41,712 nucleotides of DNA from Acidocella aminolytica 101 = DSM 11237 (GTDB lineage Bacteria; Pseudomonadota; Alphaproteobacteria; Acetobacterales; Acetobacteraceae), in the NCBI RefSeq assembly GCF_900129125.1, contig NZ_FQVJ01000032.1:1-41712 (forward strand), in the 5' to 3' direction. Of this stretch, positions 9,376 to 16,598 are shown piece after piece. The notes below the pieces were generated by a model. The model searched no databases, was not told the DNA's origin, and was given only the letters and a program-made list of their open reading frames with translations. Every line of letters begins with the position of its first letter. Within the stretch, counting starts at the first letter, position 1. Position numbers and translations under genes: made by a program.

Positions 9376-10103
9376 GATGGCGACGAAGTGTTATGAGTTA
9401 TCTGGGAAGCAGTGGGGTCGGATTAGCTCGTTGATTGCTGGGAAAGCCTCTGACCCCGGCGGGACCGGGGCTGATAATCAATTGTTCGTGAACGCGGTTC
9501 TTTGGGCAATCCGCTCCGGCGCGCATTGGCATGACCTGCTGGATCGATACGGAAAATACAAAACCGTACATAAACGCTTCGCCCGATGGGCCAAAGCTGG
9601 CGTCTGGGAACGGATTTTTGATGACCTAACAAGTGATCCTGAGAACCAGTACCTCATGCTCGACAGCACCGTGGTCCGCGCCCATCAATAGGCAGCGAAC
9701 GGAAAAAGGGGGCCAAGAACTCGGCTCTGGGGCGTTCCAGAGGAGGATTGACTACCAGAAACCATACCCTCTCCGACACAGAAGGCAGGCCACTGCGCTT
9801 TATCCTTACCGGCGGAGAAGCACATGACACCACAGCCGCCGCTGATCTCTTGGATGGCCAAACTGCCGGCGGTGTCACACAGATAAGGCTTATGATTGCA
9901 ATGAACTCCGCGAAATGATCGAGGAGGCCAATATAGAGGTTGTCATCCCCTCAAAGCAAAATAGAAAGATCCAAATCCCACACGATGTCAAAGCCTATAA
10001 GCTGAGAAATCGCATCGAAATGTTCTTCAATAAGCTCAAACACTTCCGCAGGGTAGCAACCCGTTACGACCGAAGAGCCGTGCATTTCCTAGCAACCGTT
10101 TAA
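9374..10103 (+). pseudogene. IS5-family transposase, decayed
   Basis: The first frame (to 9691) has the N-terminal part of an IS5 enzyme of the IS427 type: YELSGKQWGRISSLI, NAVLWAIRSGAHWHDL, and the catalytic aspartate in LMLDSTVVRAHQ followed by a TAG stop. Later pieces appear in shifted frames: LRFILTGGEAHDTTAA, then VVIPSKQNRKIQIPHD and RNRIEMFFNKLKHFRR, with the final glutamate of the family's R..E motif. At least one stop and two frameshifts inactivate it. It sits between the sigma-54 activator and the operon it probably controls, and may have been inserted after the cluster formed. Confidence 0.85.
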
Positions 10104-10240
10104 CTCGCCTCAAGTATGATTTGGATGCACTGAATGTCGATTCGACCTAATACGCGCAGTATGAAGCTGAAATGCGAAGCGCCACCCTCTTTACAGGACG
10201 GCGTTTTTTGTGCGCCTTAAAGAAAAACGCTACCAGAACT

Positions 10241-10263
10241 GAAAAAATCCGACCTCGGCGATT
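10241..10263 (-). terminator. Terminator of the secreted-protein operon
   Basis: On the minus strand, immediately after the stop of the last operon gene, AAT-CG-CCGA-GG-TCGG-ATT forms a small stem with a bulge, followed by TTTTTT. The position and T run fit the end of the 13037-to-10265 transcript. Confidence 0.6.
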
Positions 10264-10264
10264 T

Positions 10265-10612
10265 CTATTTGGCTGTTCCGTTAATGGTGATGGTGCTGAT
10301 ACCGCTTAGTTCATTTTGTGATTTGATTGGCGGCTTTAACTCATCCCACAAAGTAATGGTACGGCTTGTGCTCGACATATTGCCAAGCCCAGGCCCCTGA
10401 AACCCGCTGCCCTTAATTGTGGCGATTGCCTGTGTGGGCAGTGGAGTAAGTGTAAGGCTGGCAGTGTCGATAACCGCTGTATTGGCGTTTTGCGCAGCTG
10501 CGGGAAGAGGAGAGAAGGCAAGCAAAACGGCAAAAAGCCTAGCCCAACTAGACCGAAGAAATACTGCCGGACGGTGCATCTGATCCTGCTTTAAAAGCTT
10601 CCAATCAGCCAT
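10265..10612 (-). CDS. Small secreted protein with a G-S processing motif
   Basis: 115 residues. After a basic start (with internal Met12 as an alternative) comes a hydrophobic Sec signal, LFAVLLAFSPLPAAAQ, likely cleaved near residue 41. Residues 58-69 read LPTQAIATIKGS, matching the shared pattern [LI]P-x3-[LI]-x2-[LI][RK]G[GAS] of three operon proteins. The mature part is short (about 45 residues) and ends ISTITINGTAK; there is no cysteine. The start at 10612 has AAGGA seven bases upstream. It is the last gene of the operon. I do not recognise a named family. By context it is a minor fibre component, a chaperone-like FapA counterpart or a peptide product of the C39 peptidase. Confidence 0.75.
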   Translation of the reverse strand: MADWKLLKQDQMHRPAVFLRSSWARLFAVLLAFSPLPAAAQNANTAVIDTASLTLTPLPTQAIATIKGSGFQGPGLGNMSSTSRTITLWDELKPPIKSQNELSGISTITINGTAK

Positions 10613-10676
10613 TTTTCATCCTTGTCAGGCGGTTGCCGCCAATTCTTACGGATGCCAGCCTACAGCTTCGTGCCTT

Positions 10677-11294
10677 TTATTTGAAGGCACTGCTCGTATA
10701 ATACATCCCTGACTGCACATTTGCAAAAGATTGTTGCTGCGTGAGGAACTGACTCATGCCCGTAATGGCGATATCCATTGTCGCGGCAACGCTGATGGCA
10801 GTGTTATTGGCTTGATTCGTCGTCAGATTTGAAATGCCGTTCGAACCAAGTTGCGTGTTGATTACGGTTAGTCCATTATTGGCTTTTGTCGCCAGATTCA
10901 CGGCGCTGCCGGATGACGGGGTAATGGTCTTAGAAGCGCCAGTGGAATCCGTTACCACAACGGAAGGCGCGCTCGACGGTATGGTGACCAGGGGAGAGGA
11001 AGACGAAGAGGCTGCCGCAGCCGTTACGTTTGTTTGCGGAATCATGATGCTTTTCACGATGATGCCGTTTACGGCTTCGATCTGCTTAAAAGCAAAATTA
11101 ATGGATAGGTTGTTGCCGAGGCTGAAACCGCCTCTGATATTGCGCAACTCACCATTGGGAATTTGTTGGCCTGTCAGCCCGAGAGAGGCAATTTCCATGC
11201 CCGCCGGTGCCGGAGTGGCCCAGGCGGGGGTTGACAGCAACGGCAGCGCGGCGGCGCTAAACCACCCTAATGCTTTGATGCTGTGCCGGATCAT
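10677..11294 (-). CDS. Secreted RGGF-motif protein with double-glycine leader motif
   Basis: 205 residues from the preferred start MIRHSIKALG; the longer frame from 11348 would overlap the peptidase gene and lacks a good ribosome-binding site. A Sec signal ends at PAWA (about 26). Residues 45-56, IPNGELRNIRGG, fit the classical double-glycine leader consensus LSxxELxxIxGG almost perfectly, followed by FSLGNNLSINFAF. I recall a poorly characterised RGGF family next to C39 peptidases in other proteobacteria. The middle is a low-complexity A/S/T/P linker (about 90-140). The C-terminal part (NQANNTAISVAATMD) weakly echoes the Q-N repeat motif of the other fibre proteins. It lies 28 bases after the C39 gene and is its best candidate substrate. 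Confidence 0.8.
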   Translation of the reverse strand: MIRHSIKALGWFSAAALPLLSTPAWATPAPAGMEIASLGLTGQQIPNGELRNIRGGFSLGNNLSINFAFKQIEAVNGIIVKSIMIPQTNVTAAAASSSSSPLVTIPSSAPSVVVTDSTGASKTITPSSGSAVNLATKANNGLTVINTQLGSNGISNLTTNQANNTAISVAATMDIAITGMSQFLTQQQSFANVQSGMYYTSSAFK

Positions 11295-11322
11295 CTGTTT
11301 TTTCCCTTCAGGATAAGCAACC

Positions 11323-12030
11323 TTAGAAGCGTAAGGAGTTCGGCACACTGACTTGTTGCAGCGTGGCCAGATTAACCATGAAGCGGGTAAGATTTAGCGG
11401 TGCGCCAGGTTCTTCAGACCAATCCTGCCCGCTGTTAAACCCGGCCCGCGCAAGTTTGACATGATCGAGAATGATAAAGAAGATACCAGACCATTGCTTG
11501 CGAAAACTGGAAATTGTTACGGTGCGTAACCCGATGGCGGGGTCCGCCAGGAGAACATGCCCGTCTTGTATACCACGTAAAACAACAAAATGCTTATATC
11601 CATGCTCGTCTATCAGGACAATGGCGGGAATCTTAATTTCCGCCAGCTTATAAAGCGGCGCCCGAAAACCGTCTGAAGGGATGCCGCGCCGGCTAAGATA
11701 GTCTTTCATGTCGAGCAGAGAAAACCCGGACTCCTCAATGGTTTTCCGATCGCCGTTTAGAAACATATTGGTGAAGACCGAACTTTCGCTGGCTTTGATG
11801 TGATATGTGTAAAGCAGGAGCGTTGCCAGTGCGGCGGACCCGCAGGAAAAATCATATTTCTGCTGGATCGTAGTATTGAATTTTCGAGCCTGAAAACTTT
11901 GTACGTCAATATTGGCAGCGCCAGCGCCGATTGTCAGGCCGTTCAAGGCTATCTGCCCGGCTCGCGCGGAGACGGGAGCGAGAAACAGAAGTAGCGCAAA
12001 ACAGCGGGCGGCCGATATGGCAAGTTTCAT
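11323..12030 (-). CDS. Secreted C39-family cysteine peptidase, FapD-like
   Basis: 235 residues with a Sec signal (LLLFLAPVSARAG, cleavage near residue 24). The papain-like C39 fold is shown by the oxyanion glutamine and nucleophile in QKYDFSCGSAALATLL (Gln57, Cys63), the histidine in YKHFVVLRG (His147) and the aspartate in LLADPAIG (Asp163). C39 enzymes cut after GG, GA or GS in leader peptides. Usually they are fused to an ABC exporter; here the enzyme is free and exported, as is FapD of the Pseudomonas Fap amyloid system. The start follows AGGAG. Neighbours on the same strand encode secreted proteins bearing GG/GA/GS motifs, so a maturation role in the periplasm is inferred. The catalytic triad is complete. 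Confidence 0.9.
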   Translation of the reverse strand: MKLAISAARCFALLLFLAPVSARAGQIALNGLTIGAGAANIDVQSFQARKFNTTIQQKYDFSCGSAALATLLLYTYHIKASESSVFTNMFLNGDRKTIEESGFSLLDMKDYLSRRGIPSDGFRAPLYKLAEIKIPAIVLIDEHGYKHFVVLRGIQDGHVLLADPAIGLRTVTISSFRKQWSGIFFIILDHVKLARAGFNSGQDWSEEPGAPLNLTRFMVNLATLQQVSVPNSLRF

Positions 12031-12051
12031 TTTTAGCTCCTGGCAATGCTC

Positions 12052-12420
12052 CTAATGAACGGTGATATTCACCGTCATGCTGCTTTGTATTAGGGCATTG
12101 TTACCGGTGTTTTGAATGACCGTTGTCAATCCGACGTTATTATTTACAGATCTCGTATTCGAAATCGACCCGGTGATGCTGTTATCAGCGCTGTTTCCCG
12201 TATTGGTACCTATGTTAACGGCGCCAACAAAGCCGGATGCGCCACGAAGTTTTGAGAGCTGTGAGGTGGGGAGCGCATCGGTACCAAGGGCGGCAACCAG
12301 GGCGTTACTATCGTTTGCGCTGGGACCGTTAGTGGCGCCGGAAGCGAGGGCGGGATACGCAAGAAGAGACAGCACACCGCTTAACGTAAGCTGAAGCACC
12401 GCTGTTCGCCAGGTTTTCAT
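12052..12420 (-). CDS. Small secreted Fap-like fibre protein with G-A motif
   Basis: 122 residues from MKTWRTAVLQ; the longer frame to 12489 is rejected because ACAGGAGACG gives a ribosome-binding site just before 12420. A Sec signal ends near ALASG (27-28). Residues 50-61, LPTSQLSKLRGA, match the double-glycine-like pattern. The mature part is rich in N, S, T and G, and ends with GLTTVIQNTGNNALIQSS at 97-114, very like the Q-N repeat of FapB/FapC/FapE and of the neighbouring 12540-13037 product. The CxC motif of Pseudomonas Fap proteins is missing. It sits 22 bases before the C39 gene, so they are surely co-transcribed. Likely fibre subunit or nucleator (inference). Confidence 0.8.
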   Translation of the reverse strand: MKTWRTAVLQLTLSGVLSLLAYPALASGATNGPSANDSNALVAALGTDALPTSQLSKLRGASGFVGAVNIGTNTGNSADNSITGSISNTRSVNNNVGLTTVIQNTGNNALIQSSMTVNITVH

Positions 12421-12539
12421 GGACGTCTCCTGTCCTAGATAAGGGCATCTCCACGGCAGCATGACATAGTGTAACAGCGCGGCACCCACATGGCGGGTGG
12501 AAACGCCATGCAGGTTAACCGCGCTGCCTTCTGAGGCTA

Positions 12540-13037
12540 TTAGAAGCCGGAGAAGCCCGTGCCGCTACCGACATAAGAGCCGAGAGAGACGGAGTTCTGC
12601 TGCAGAGCGCCAATGCCGGTGTTCTGCTGAACGGTGTTGATACCGGAGGAACTAGCGTTTGCATAGCTCATTGAGGCGCTTCCAGTGGTAACCAGAGCAC
12701 CGGAGGACCTATGCCCGTCGCGATCGCCGTGGCTGCCTGCGCCAGTAAGGGTAAGACCACCTACTGAGCCGGAATTACCAGACTGAGCGAAGGTCACGTG
12801 CATGTGTGTGTTGGTCCTGGTATCGCTGAGGGCTACGTTGCCTACAGACAAAAGCATGCTGTCGTTAACGGCTGTGCTCCCGGTGGTCGCGGCATTGCCG
12901 CCATCTGTTGCAAGAGCGTTACCGGAAATAGGGATCGCGACGTTGGTGTTGGTTCCGCCGTCGCCACCGCCATAGGCCAATGCCATGCCGCCGCTCAGAA
13001 GAAATGCCGCTGTGGTCGCAAGGAATAGTGAGCGCAT
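12540..13037 (-). CDS. Secreted Gly/Ser/Thr/Asn-rich protein, putative major fibre subunit
   Basis: 165 residues, first gene of the operon. A Sec signal (MRSLFLATTAAFLLSGGMALA) is cleaved near residue 21. The mature protein is of low complexity, rich in G, S, T, A and N, with no cysteine and no tryptophan, and it includes a histidine/aspartate patch GSHGDRDGHR (101-110). Near the end GINTVQQNTGIGALQQNS (132-149) matches the QNTG..AL.Q.S motif of the 12052-12420 product and of Fap fibre proteins. The start is supported by GGAAAGGA. The promoter-proximal position behind the sigma-54 site suits the most abundant product, as FapC would be. No GG/GA/GS processing motif as clear as in the other three is present. 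Confidence 0.8.
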   Translation of the reverse strand: MRSLFLATTAAFLLSGGMALAYGGGDGGTNTNVAIPISGNALATDGGNAATTGSTAVNDSMLLSVGNVALSDTRTNTHMHVTFAQSGNSGSVGGLTLTGAGSHGDRDGHRSSGALVTTGSASMSYANASSSGINTVQQNTGIGALQQNSVSLGSYVGSGTGFSGF

Positions 13038-13123
13038 AGTCTTGTTCCTTTCCGTGTTGAAGTTTGGTTCACGATTTTATTTTTCTATGGCCCAAGCATC
13101 CTTGGCGGCCACGCAAGCATAGC

Positions 13124-13139
13124 AGCAAGTGGCGTGCCA
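13124..13139 (-). promoter_or_regulatory. Consensus sigma-54 promoter of the secreted-protein operon
   Basis: On the minus strand: TGGCACG, four bases CCAC, TTGCT, preceded by CTT. This matches the sigma-54 consensus TGGCACG-N4-TTGCW at every conserved position, with the GG (-24) and GC (-12) correctly spaced. It lies about 87 bases upstream of the start at 13037, leaving a leader of roughly 75 bases. Confidence 0.9.
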
Positions 13140-13239
13140 AAGTTTTTGAAGGTCTGTGGGTTTCTGTTTTATTCAATCTTAACAATGTATTGTTTGAATT
13201 TTTGGCTGCTTCGTGAAGGGCTAGGAATCTCTGTAAACT

Positions 13240-13279
13240 GTAAACCGTTTACGGAAACCTGTTACGAAAAATTGTAACA
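13240..13279. promoter_or_regulatory. Two inverted repeats, candidate activator-binding sites
   Basis: GTAAACCGTTTAC (13240-13252) is a perfect palindrome around one base. TGTTAC, eight bases, GTAACA (13260-13279) is a perfect 6+6 inverted repeat. They lie about 100-150 bases upstream of the sigma-54 promoter, the usual distance for enhancer-binding-protein sites. They are also upstream of the divergent barrel gene, so they could serve both. The rest of the 410-base intergenic region is AT-rich with nothing else recognised. Confidence 0.6.
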
Positions 13280-13449
13280 TATTCAAAATATCAGAGTTTT
13301 GATTTTTCTTTGGTACTGGATTGTTATGAGTATTTGCGTTAGAAAGAAGTTGCGTTAGACGGAATTTAGGCAGCCTTAAGTAGAAAACAAAATTGCTTCA
13401 ACGCAAAGTGCGAATTTGTCTTGTTGTGTATCCGTAATTTAAAAACACA

Positions 13450-14826
13450 ATGATACGGAGCAGTCTGGTGGAAAAAGCATGGCATTCGAGTAAAGCATTT
13501 CTTGAACGTTCAGCGGTTTTGCCTTTGCCGCTATTTCTTTGTCTGGCTGCCGGGCAGCAGGCAAAGGCGCAAACGTCGATGAGTGATCTAACGGCCTTGC
13601 AAAAATCTATCGCGGCGCAGCAAGCGAAATTACAAGAGCAGGAAGAGGATTTGGCGCGCCAGGTGCTGCAACTGCAAAAGCAACAGCAGCTTCTGAATTC
13701 AGAGATGGCAAAGATGCGCGGTATGGGAACGCCCGCCCCTGCTGCGCAACAAGTGGTTCAGGAAGGACCGGTTTCAACGTCCACCCCAGAAGATGCACCC
13801 GCGCCCACGGCCACCGCCGGTGCGGAGCAGAAGCAGGCCAAGACGCAGAACCAGGAGGACCAGACCAAGATCATTCTGCAATCGTCAACTGTTCTGTCCA
13901 ATACGGGTGGCGTTCTAACGCCGAAAGGCCAGTTGGTTATTGATCCGTCTGTGGAATATGATTACTGGACGCAAAATCAGCTCAACCTTAACGGGTTTAC
14001 AATTATTCCAGGTATTACTTTTGGGAATATTTTTATTTCCCGTGTTGATCAGCGTTACATCATGCCTGCTCTTACCTTGCGTTATGGCGTGACGAACCGG
14101 ATGGAAATCAATCTCAAGGTTCCGTTTGTACTTGGGTGGGGGAGCACGACTGCACAACAGGCCGGAGCGTCGGCGCTGCCGTTAACAGCCAGCGCCAATG
14201 CGGCTGATATTGGGGACATTCAGTTTGGCGCATCTTATCAGTTTAATTCTGGTGATAATGGCTGGCCGATTTTTGTCGGCAACCTGACGTTTAAGACGGC
14301 GACAGGGCAGAACCCGTATGAGGTGCCGATTTATAACGCCCAGAATACAAGCGACCAGCTTTTGTATGGCATTCCGAAAAAACTCCCCACCGGCACAGGG
14401 TTCTATGCGCTGGAGCCGAGTTTGACGGTGTTTTACGCCACGGCACCCGGCGTGTTGTTCGGCAACCTTCAATATATAAAAAATTTCAGCAACACGTTTA
14501 CCGTGCCCAACACGACTGGCGGGCCGGGCTCGCGGGTTGATCTTTCTCCGGGGCAGGCGCTGGCCGCGACATTTGGTCTCGGTTTCGCACTGAATGATAA
14601 AGCGTCAATGACGCTGAGTTATCAGGAGGAGCATGTTTTCCCCGCTTCTGCGAATGGAAGCCAGCTAGCAGGTTCGTCCTATGATTTTGGGACATTCAAT
14701 TTTGGGCTGGGTTATAACATCTCAAAGCGGACCAGCCTGAATATCGGGGTGGGGATCGGCGTGGGGCCGTATGCGCCGGCAGCGAAGATATTGGTTGAAG
14801 TGCCGATCCGCATGAACCTGTTCTGA
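13450..14826 (+). CDS. Outer-membrane FapF-like protein: coiled-coil plus beta-barrel
   Basis: 458 residues as read. A signal peptide (LPLPLFLCLAAGQQAKAQ, cleaved near 41) is followed by a heptad-rich coiled-coil (about 46-92, LQKSIAAQQAKLQEQEEDLA), then a Pro/Ala/Thr/Gln linker to about 145. From VLTPKGQLVIDPSVEYDY onward an amphipathic beta-barrel domain of about 310 residues ends in IRMNLF; the terminal phenylalanine is the usual outer-membrane assembly signal. FapF has exactly this architecture (trimerising coiled-coil, linker, barrel with a similar VLTP-KG entry) and exports the amyloid subunits. Start: ATG 13450 has a weak ribosome site; GTG 13468 (codon 7) follows CGGAG seven bases earlier and may be the true start. 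It is divergent from the secreted-protein operon. Confidence 0.82.
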   Translation: MIRSSLVEKAWHSSKAFLERSAVLPLPLFLCLAAGQQAKAQTSMSDLTALQKSIAAQQAKLQEQEEDLARQVLQLQKQQQLLNSEMAKMRGMGTPAPAAQQVVQEGPVSTSTPEDAPAPTATAGAEQKQAKTQNQEDQTKIILQSSTVLSNTGGVLTPKGQLVIDPSVEYDYWTQNQLNLNGFTIIPGITFGNIFISRVDQRYIMPALTLRYGVTNRMEINLKVPFVLGWGSTTAQQAGASALPLTASANAADIGDIQFGASYQFNSGDNGWPIFVGNLTFKTATGQNPYEVPIYNAQNTSDQLLYGIPKKLPTGTGFYALEPSLTVFYATAPGVLFGNLQYIKNFSNTFTVPNTTGGPGSRVDLSPGQALAATFGLGFALNDKASMTLSYQEEHVFPASANGSQLAGSSYDFGTFNFGLGYNISKRTSLNIGVGIGVGPYAPAAKILVEVPIRMNLF

Positions 14827-14827
14827 G

Positions 14828-14855
14828 GGCGCCGTGAAGCCACCTCCACGGCGCC
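14828..14855. terminator. Stem-loop between convergent genes
   Basis: GGCGCCGTG, ten-base loop, CACGGCGCC: a perfect 9-bp stem directly after the barrel-gene stop and before the convergent ohr stop. There is no T run, so it is a possible bidirectional transcription barrier rather than a classical terminator. Confidence 0.5.
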
Positions 14856-14862
14856 AGAGCGT

Positions 14863-15294
14863 TCAAGCGACGCTGAGTTTTACATCCACGCTTTTGTAGA
14901 TAGCGTTGGAATAAGGGCAAACGATGTGAGCTTTTTGAACTAGGTCCTCCAGCACGGCTTTCTCCACGCCGGGGGCAGTAATGGTCAAAGCGGCGGTAAT
15001 ACCAAAGCCGCCGCCATCCTCCCGCGGGCCGATGCCGATTTCGGCGGAGACCTTCGAGTCGTCGGGCAGCTTTACACCTTCCTTGCCCGCCGCGAACTTC
15101 AGTGCGCCCAAAAAGCAGGCGGAATAGCCAACGGAGAAAAGCTGTTCCGGGTTAGTGCCTGGCCCGTCATCGCCACCCATGCTCTTGGGCACGCTCAAGG
15201 TCACATCTACCTTGTTGTCGCTGGACGCCCCCCTACCGGCGCGGCCGCCGGTGGCGTGGCCGTGGGCGGTGTAAAGAACTTCTTTCACGCTCAT
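14863..15294 (-). CDS. ohr: Organic hydroperoxide resistance protein Ohr
   Basis: 143 residues from MSVKEVLYTAHG (ribosome site GGGAG). OsmC/Ohr-fold thiol peroxidase that reduces organic hydroperoxides in the cytoplasm. The redox-active cysteines are visible as Cys60 in VGYSACFLGAL and Cys126 in HIVCPYSNA, with the arginine loop near GRAGRG (17-22), all typical of Ohr rather than plain OsmC. Length is normal. It is usually regulated by OhrR (MarR type); no ohrR is adjacent and the only MarR-type gene in the window is 13 kb away and fused to GNAT. A longer frame from 15351 is possible but less well supported. Confidence 0.93.
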   Translation of the reverse strand: MSVKEVLYTAHGHATGGRAGRGASSDNKVDVTLSVPKSMGGDDGPGTNPEQLFSVGYSACFLGALKFAAGKEGVKLPDDSKVSAEIGIGPREDGGGFGITAALTITAPGVEKAVLEDLVQKAHIVCPYSNAIYKSVDVKLSVA

Positions 15295-15358
15295 CCTGGG
15301 TCTCCCTTTTTGCGGATACCCAGCATGTGGGCTCATGCGGCCCGCGCGCAAGGCCGGA

Positions 15359-16561
15359 TCAGGTGAGAGTTTGACAGAAAGCGGCGATGCGCTGGCAGGC
15401 TTCCTGAAGCCGGGGCAGGGCGGTGGCGGTGGATATGCGGATATGCGGGCTGAGCGCGAAGGCAGAGCCCTGGACCACGCCGACCAACCCGTCCTCCAGC
15501 AGCGCCATGGCGAAATCGTTGTCTGATCTGATCAGGCGGCCGTGCGGCGTGGTTTTGTCTAGGCATCCGGCGATGTTGGGAAAGACGTAGAAGGCGCCGT
15601 CCGGCTTGTGGCAGGCGACGCCGGGCACTTGGTTCAGCGCCGCCACAACCGTATTGCGCCGCTGCTCATAGGCGGCCACGCGTTCGGCCAGGAAGTCCTG
15701 CGGGCCGGTGAGGGCCGCCAGGGACGCCGCCTGCCCGATAGAGGACACGCCCGACGTGGCCGTGGCTTGCACCACCGTGGCGGCCTTGATCATCTCTGCC
15801 GGGGCGATGCACCAGCCAATGCGCCAGCCGGTCATGGCGTAGGTCTTGGAAACGCCCGAAAGCGTTATTACCCGGTCCTGCAAATCTGGCGCGACGCCCA
15901 GCAGCGTATGGTGCTGGGCGCCGCCAAAGAGCAGATGCTCGTAGATATCGTCGCTCAGCACCCAGACATGTGGATATTGCCGCAGCACATCGGCCAACGC
16001 GGCCAACGCGTCCCGGGAGATGGTGGCACCGGAGGGGTTGCTGGGGTAGTTGAGCAGCAGCAGTTTGGTACGCCCGGTAATGGCCTTCGCCAGGGCCTCT
16101 GGCTGCAACACAAAGCCCTGCTCCTGCGGGCAGGGCACAAAGACCGGCACGCCGCCCGCGAATTTTACGGTTTGTTCATAGCCAGCCCAGGCCGGGGCCG
16201 GGATAATAACCTCGTCCCCCGTGCCGATGAGGGACATTACCATATTAAAAATGCCCTGCTTGCCGCCATTGGTGATCAGCACCTCTTGCGGAGAGACAGG
16301 GACCCCATGCTCGCGGGTGAATTTTGCAGCCACGGCCGCACGCAGGGGCTCAATGCCGCCGAGCGGAGGGTATTTGGTTTCGCCGCGCTGGGCGGCCGCA
16401 TAGGCGGCATCAACCACATGCGTTGGGGTGGGGAAGTCGGGTTCGCCAAGGGAGAGGGAGATCACATCCTTGCCCTCGGCGCGCAACGCGCGGGCGCGCG
16501 CGGCCATGGCAAAGGTTGCGGCCAGCTCTGTGCGGCGAATGCGTGTGGCGAATTCTGTCAT
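15359..16561 (-). CDS. Class I PLP aminotransferase (aspartate aminotransferase type)
   Basis: 400 residues, full length for aspartate aminotransferase subgroup I-gamma. Fold type I landmarks: GGKQGIFN (99-106, phosphate region), NYPSNPSG (171-178), SDD (203-205, aspartate pairing with the pyridine nitrogen), SGVSKTYAMTGWRIGW with the Schiff-base lysine at 239, and the arginine in SPHIRIS near the end, which binds the substrate carboxylate. It would interconvert aspartate/2-oxoglutarate and oxaloacetate/glutamate in the cytosol; related members also act on aromatic amino acids or prephenate. It lies 64 bases upstream of ohr on the same strand, with no obvious functional tie. Confidence 0.9.
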   Translation of the reverse strand: MTEFATRIRRTELAATFAMAARARALRAEGKDVISLSLGEPDFPTPTHVVDAAYAAAQRGETKYPPLGGIEPLRAAVAAKFTREHGVPVSPQEVLITNGGKQGIFNMVMSLIGTGDEVIIPAPAWAGYEQTVKFAGGVPVFVPCPQEQGFVLQPEALAKAITGRTKLLLLNYPSNPSGATISRDALAALADVLRQYPHVWVLSDDIYEHLLFGGAQHHTLLGVAPDLQDRVITLSGVSKTYAMTGWRIGWCIAPAEMIKAATVVQATATSGVSSIGQAASLAALTGPQDFLAERVAAYEQRRNTVVAALNQVPGVACHKPDGAFYVFPNIAGCLDKTTPHGRLIRSDNDFAMALLEDGLVGVVQGSAFALSPHIRISTATALPRLQEACQRIAAFCQTLT

Positions 16562-16598
16562 GAGGGCGGTTTATGCGCCACCCGCTTAGTCGGCAAGC

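Noticed and set aside
12540-13037. A double-glycine processing site in the 165-residue secreted protein (PISGNALATDGG)
   Set aside because: Its spacing is one residue short of the pattern shared by the other three proteins, and an aspartate replaces the hydrophobic residue before the GG, so I do not count it as a C39 site.
13311-13327. TTGGTACTGGATTGTT as a second sigma-54 promoter facing the FapF-like gene
   Set aside because: The -24-like part is acceptable but the -12 GC is missing (TTGTT) and the spacing is one base off. I do not call a promoter here.
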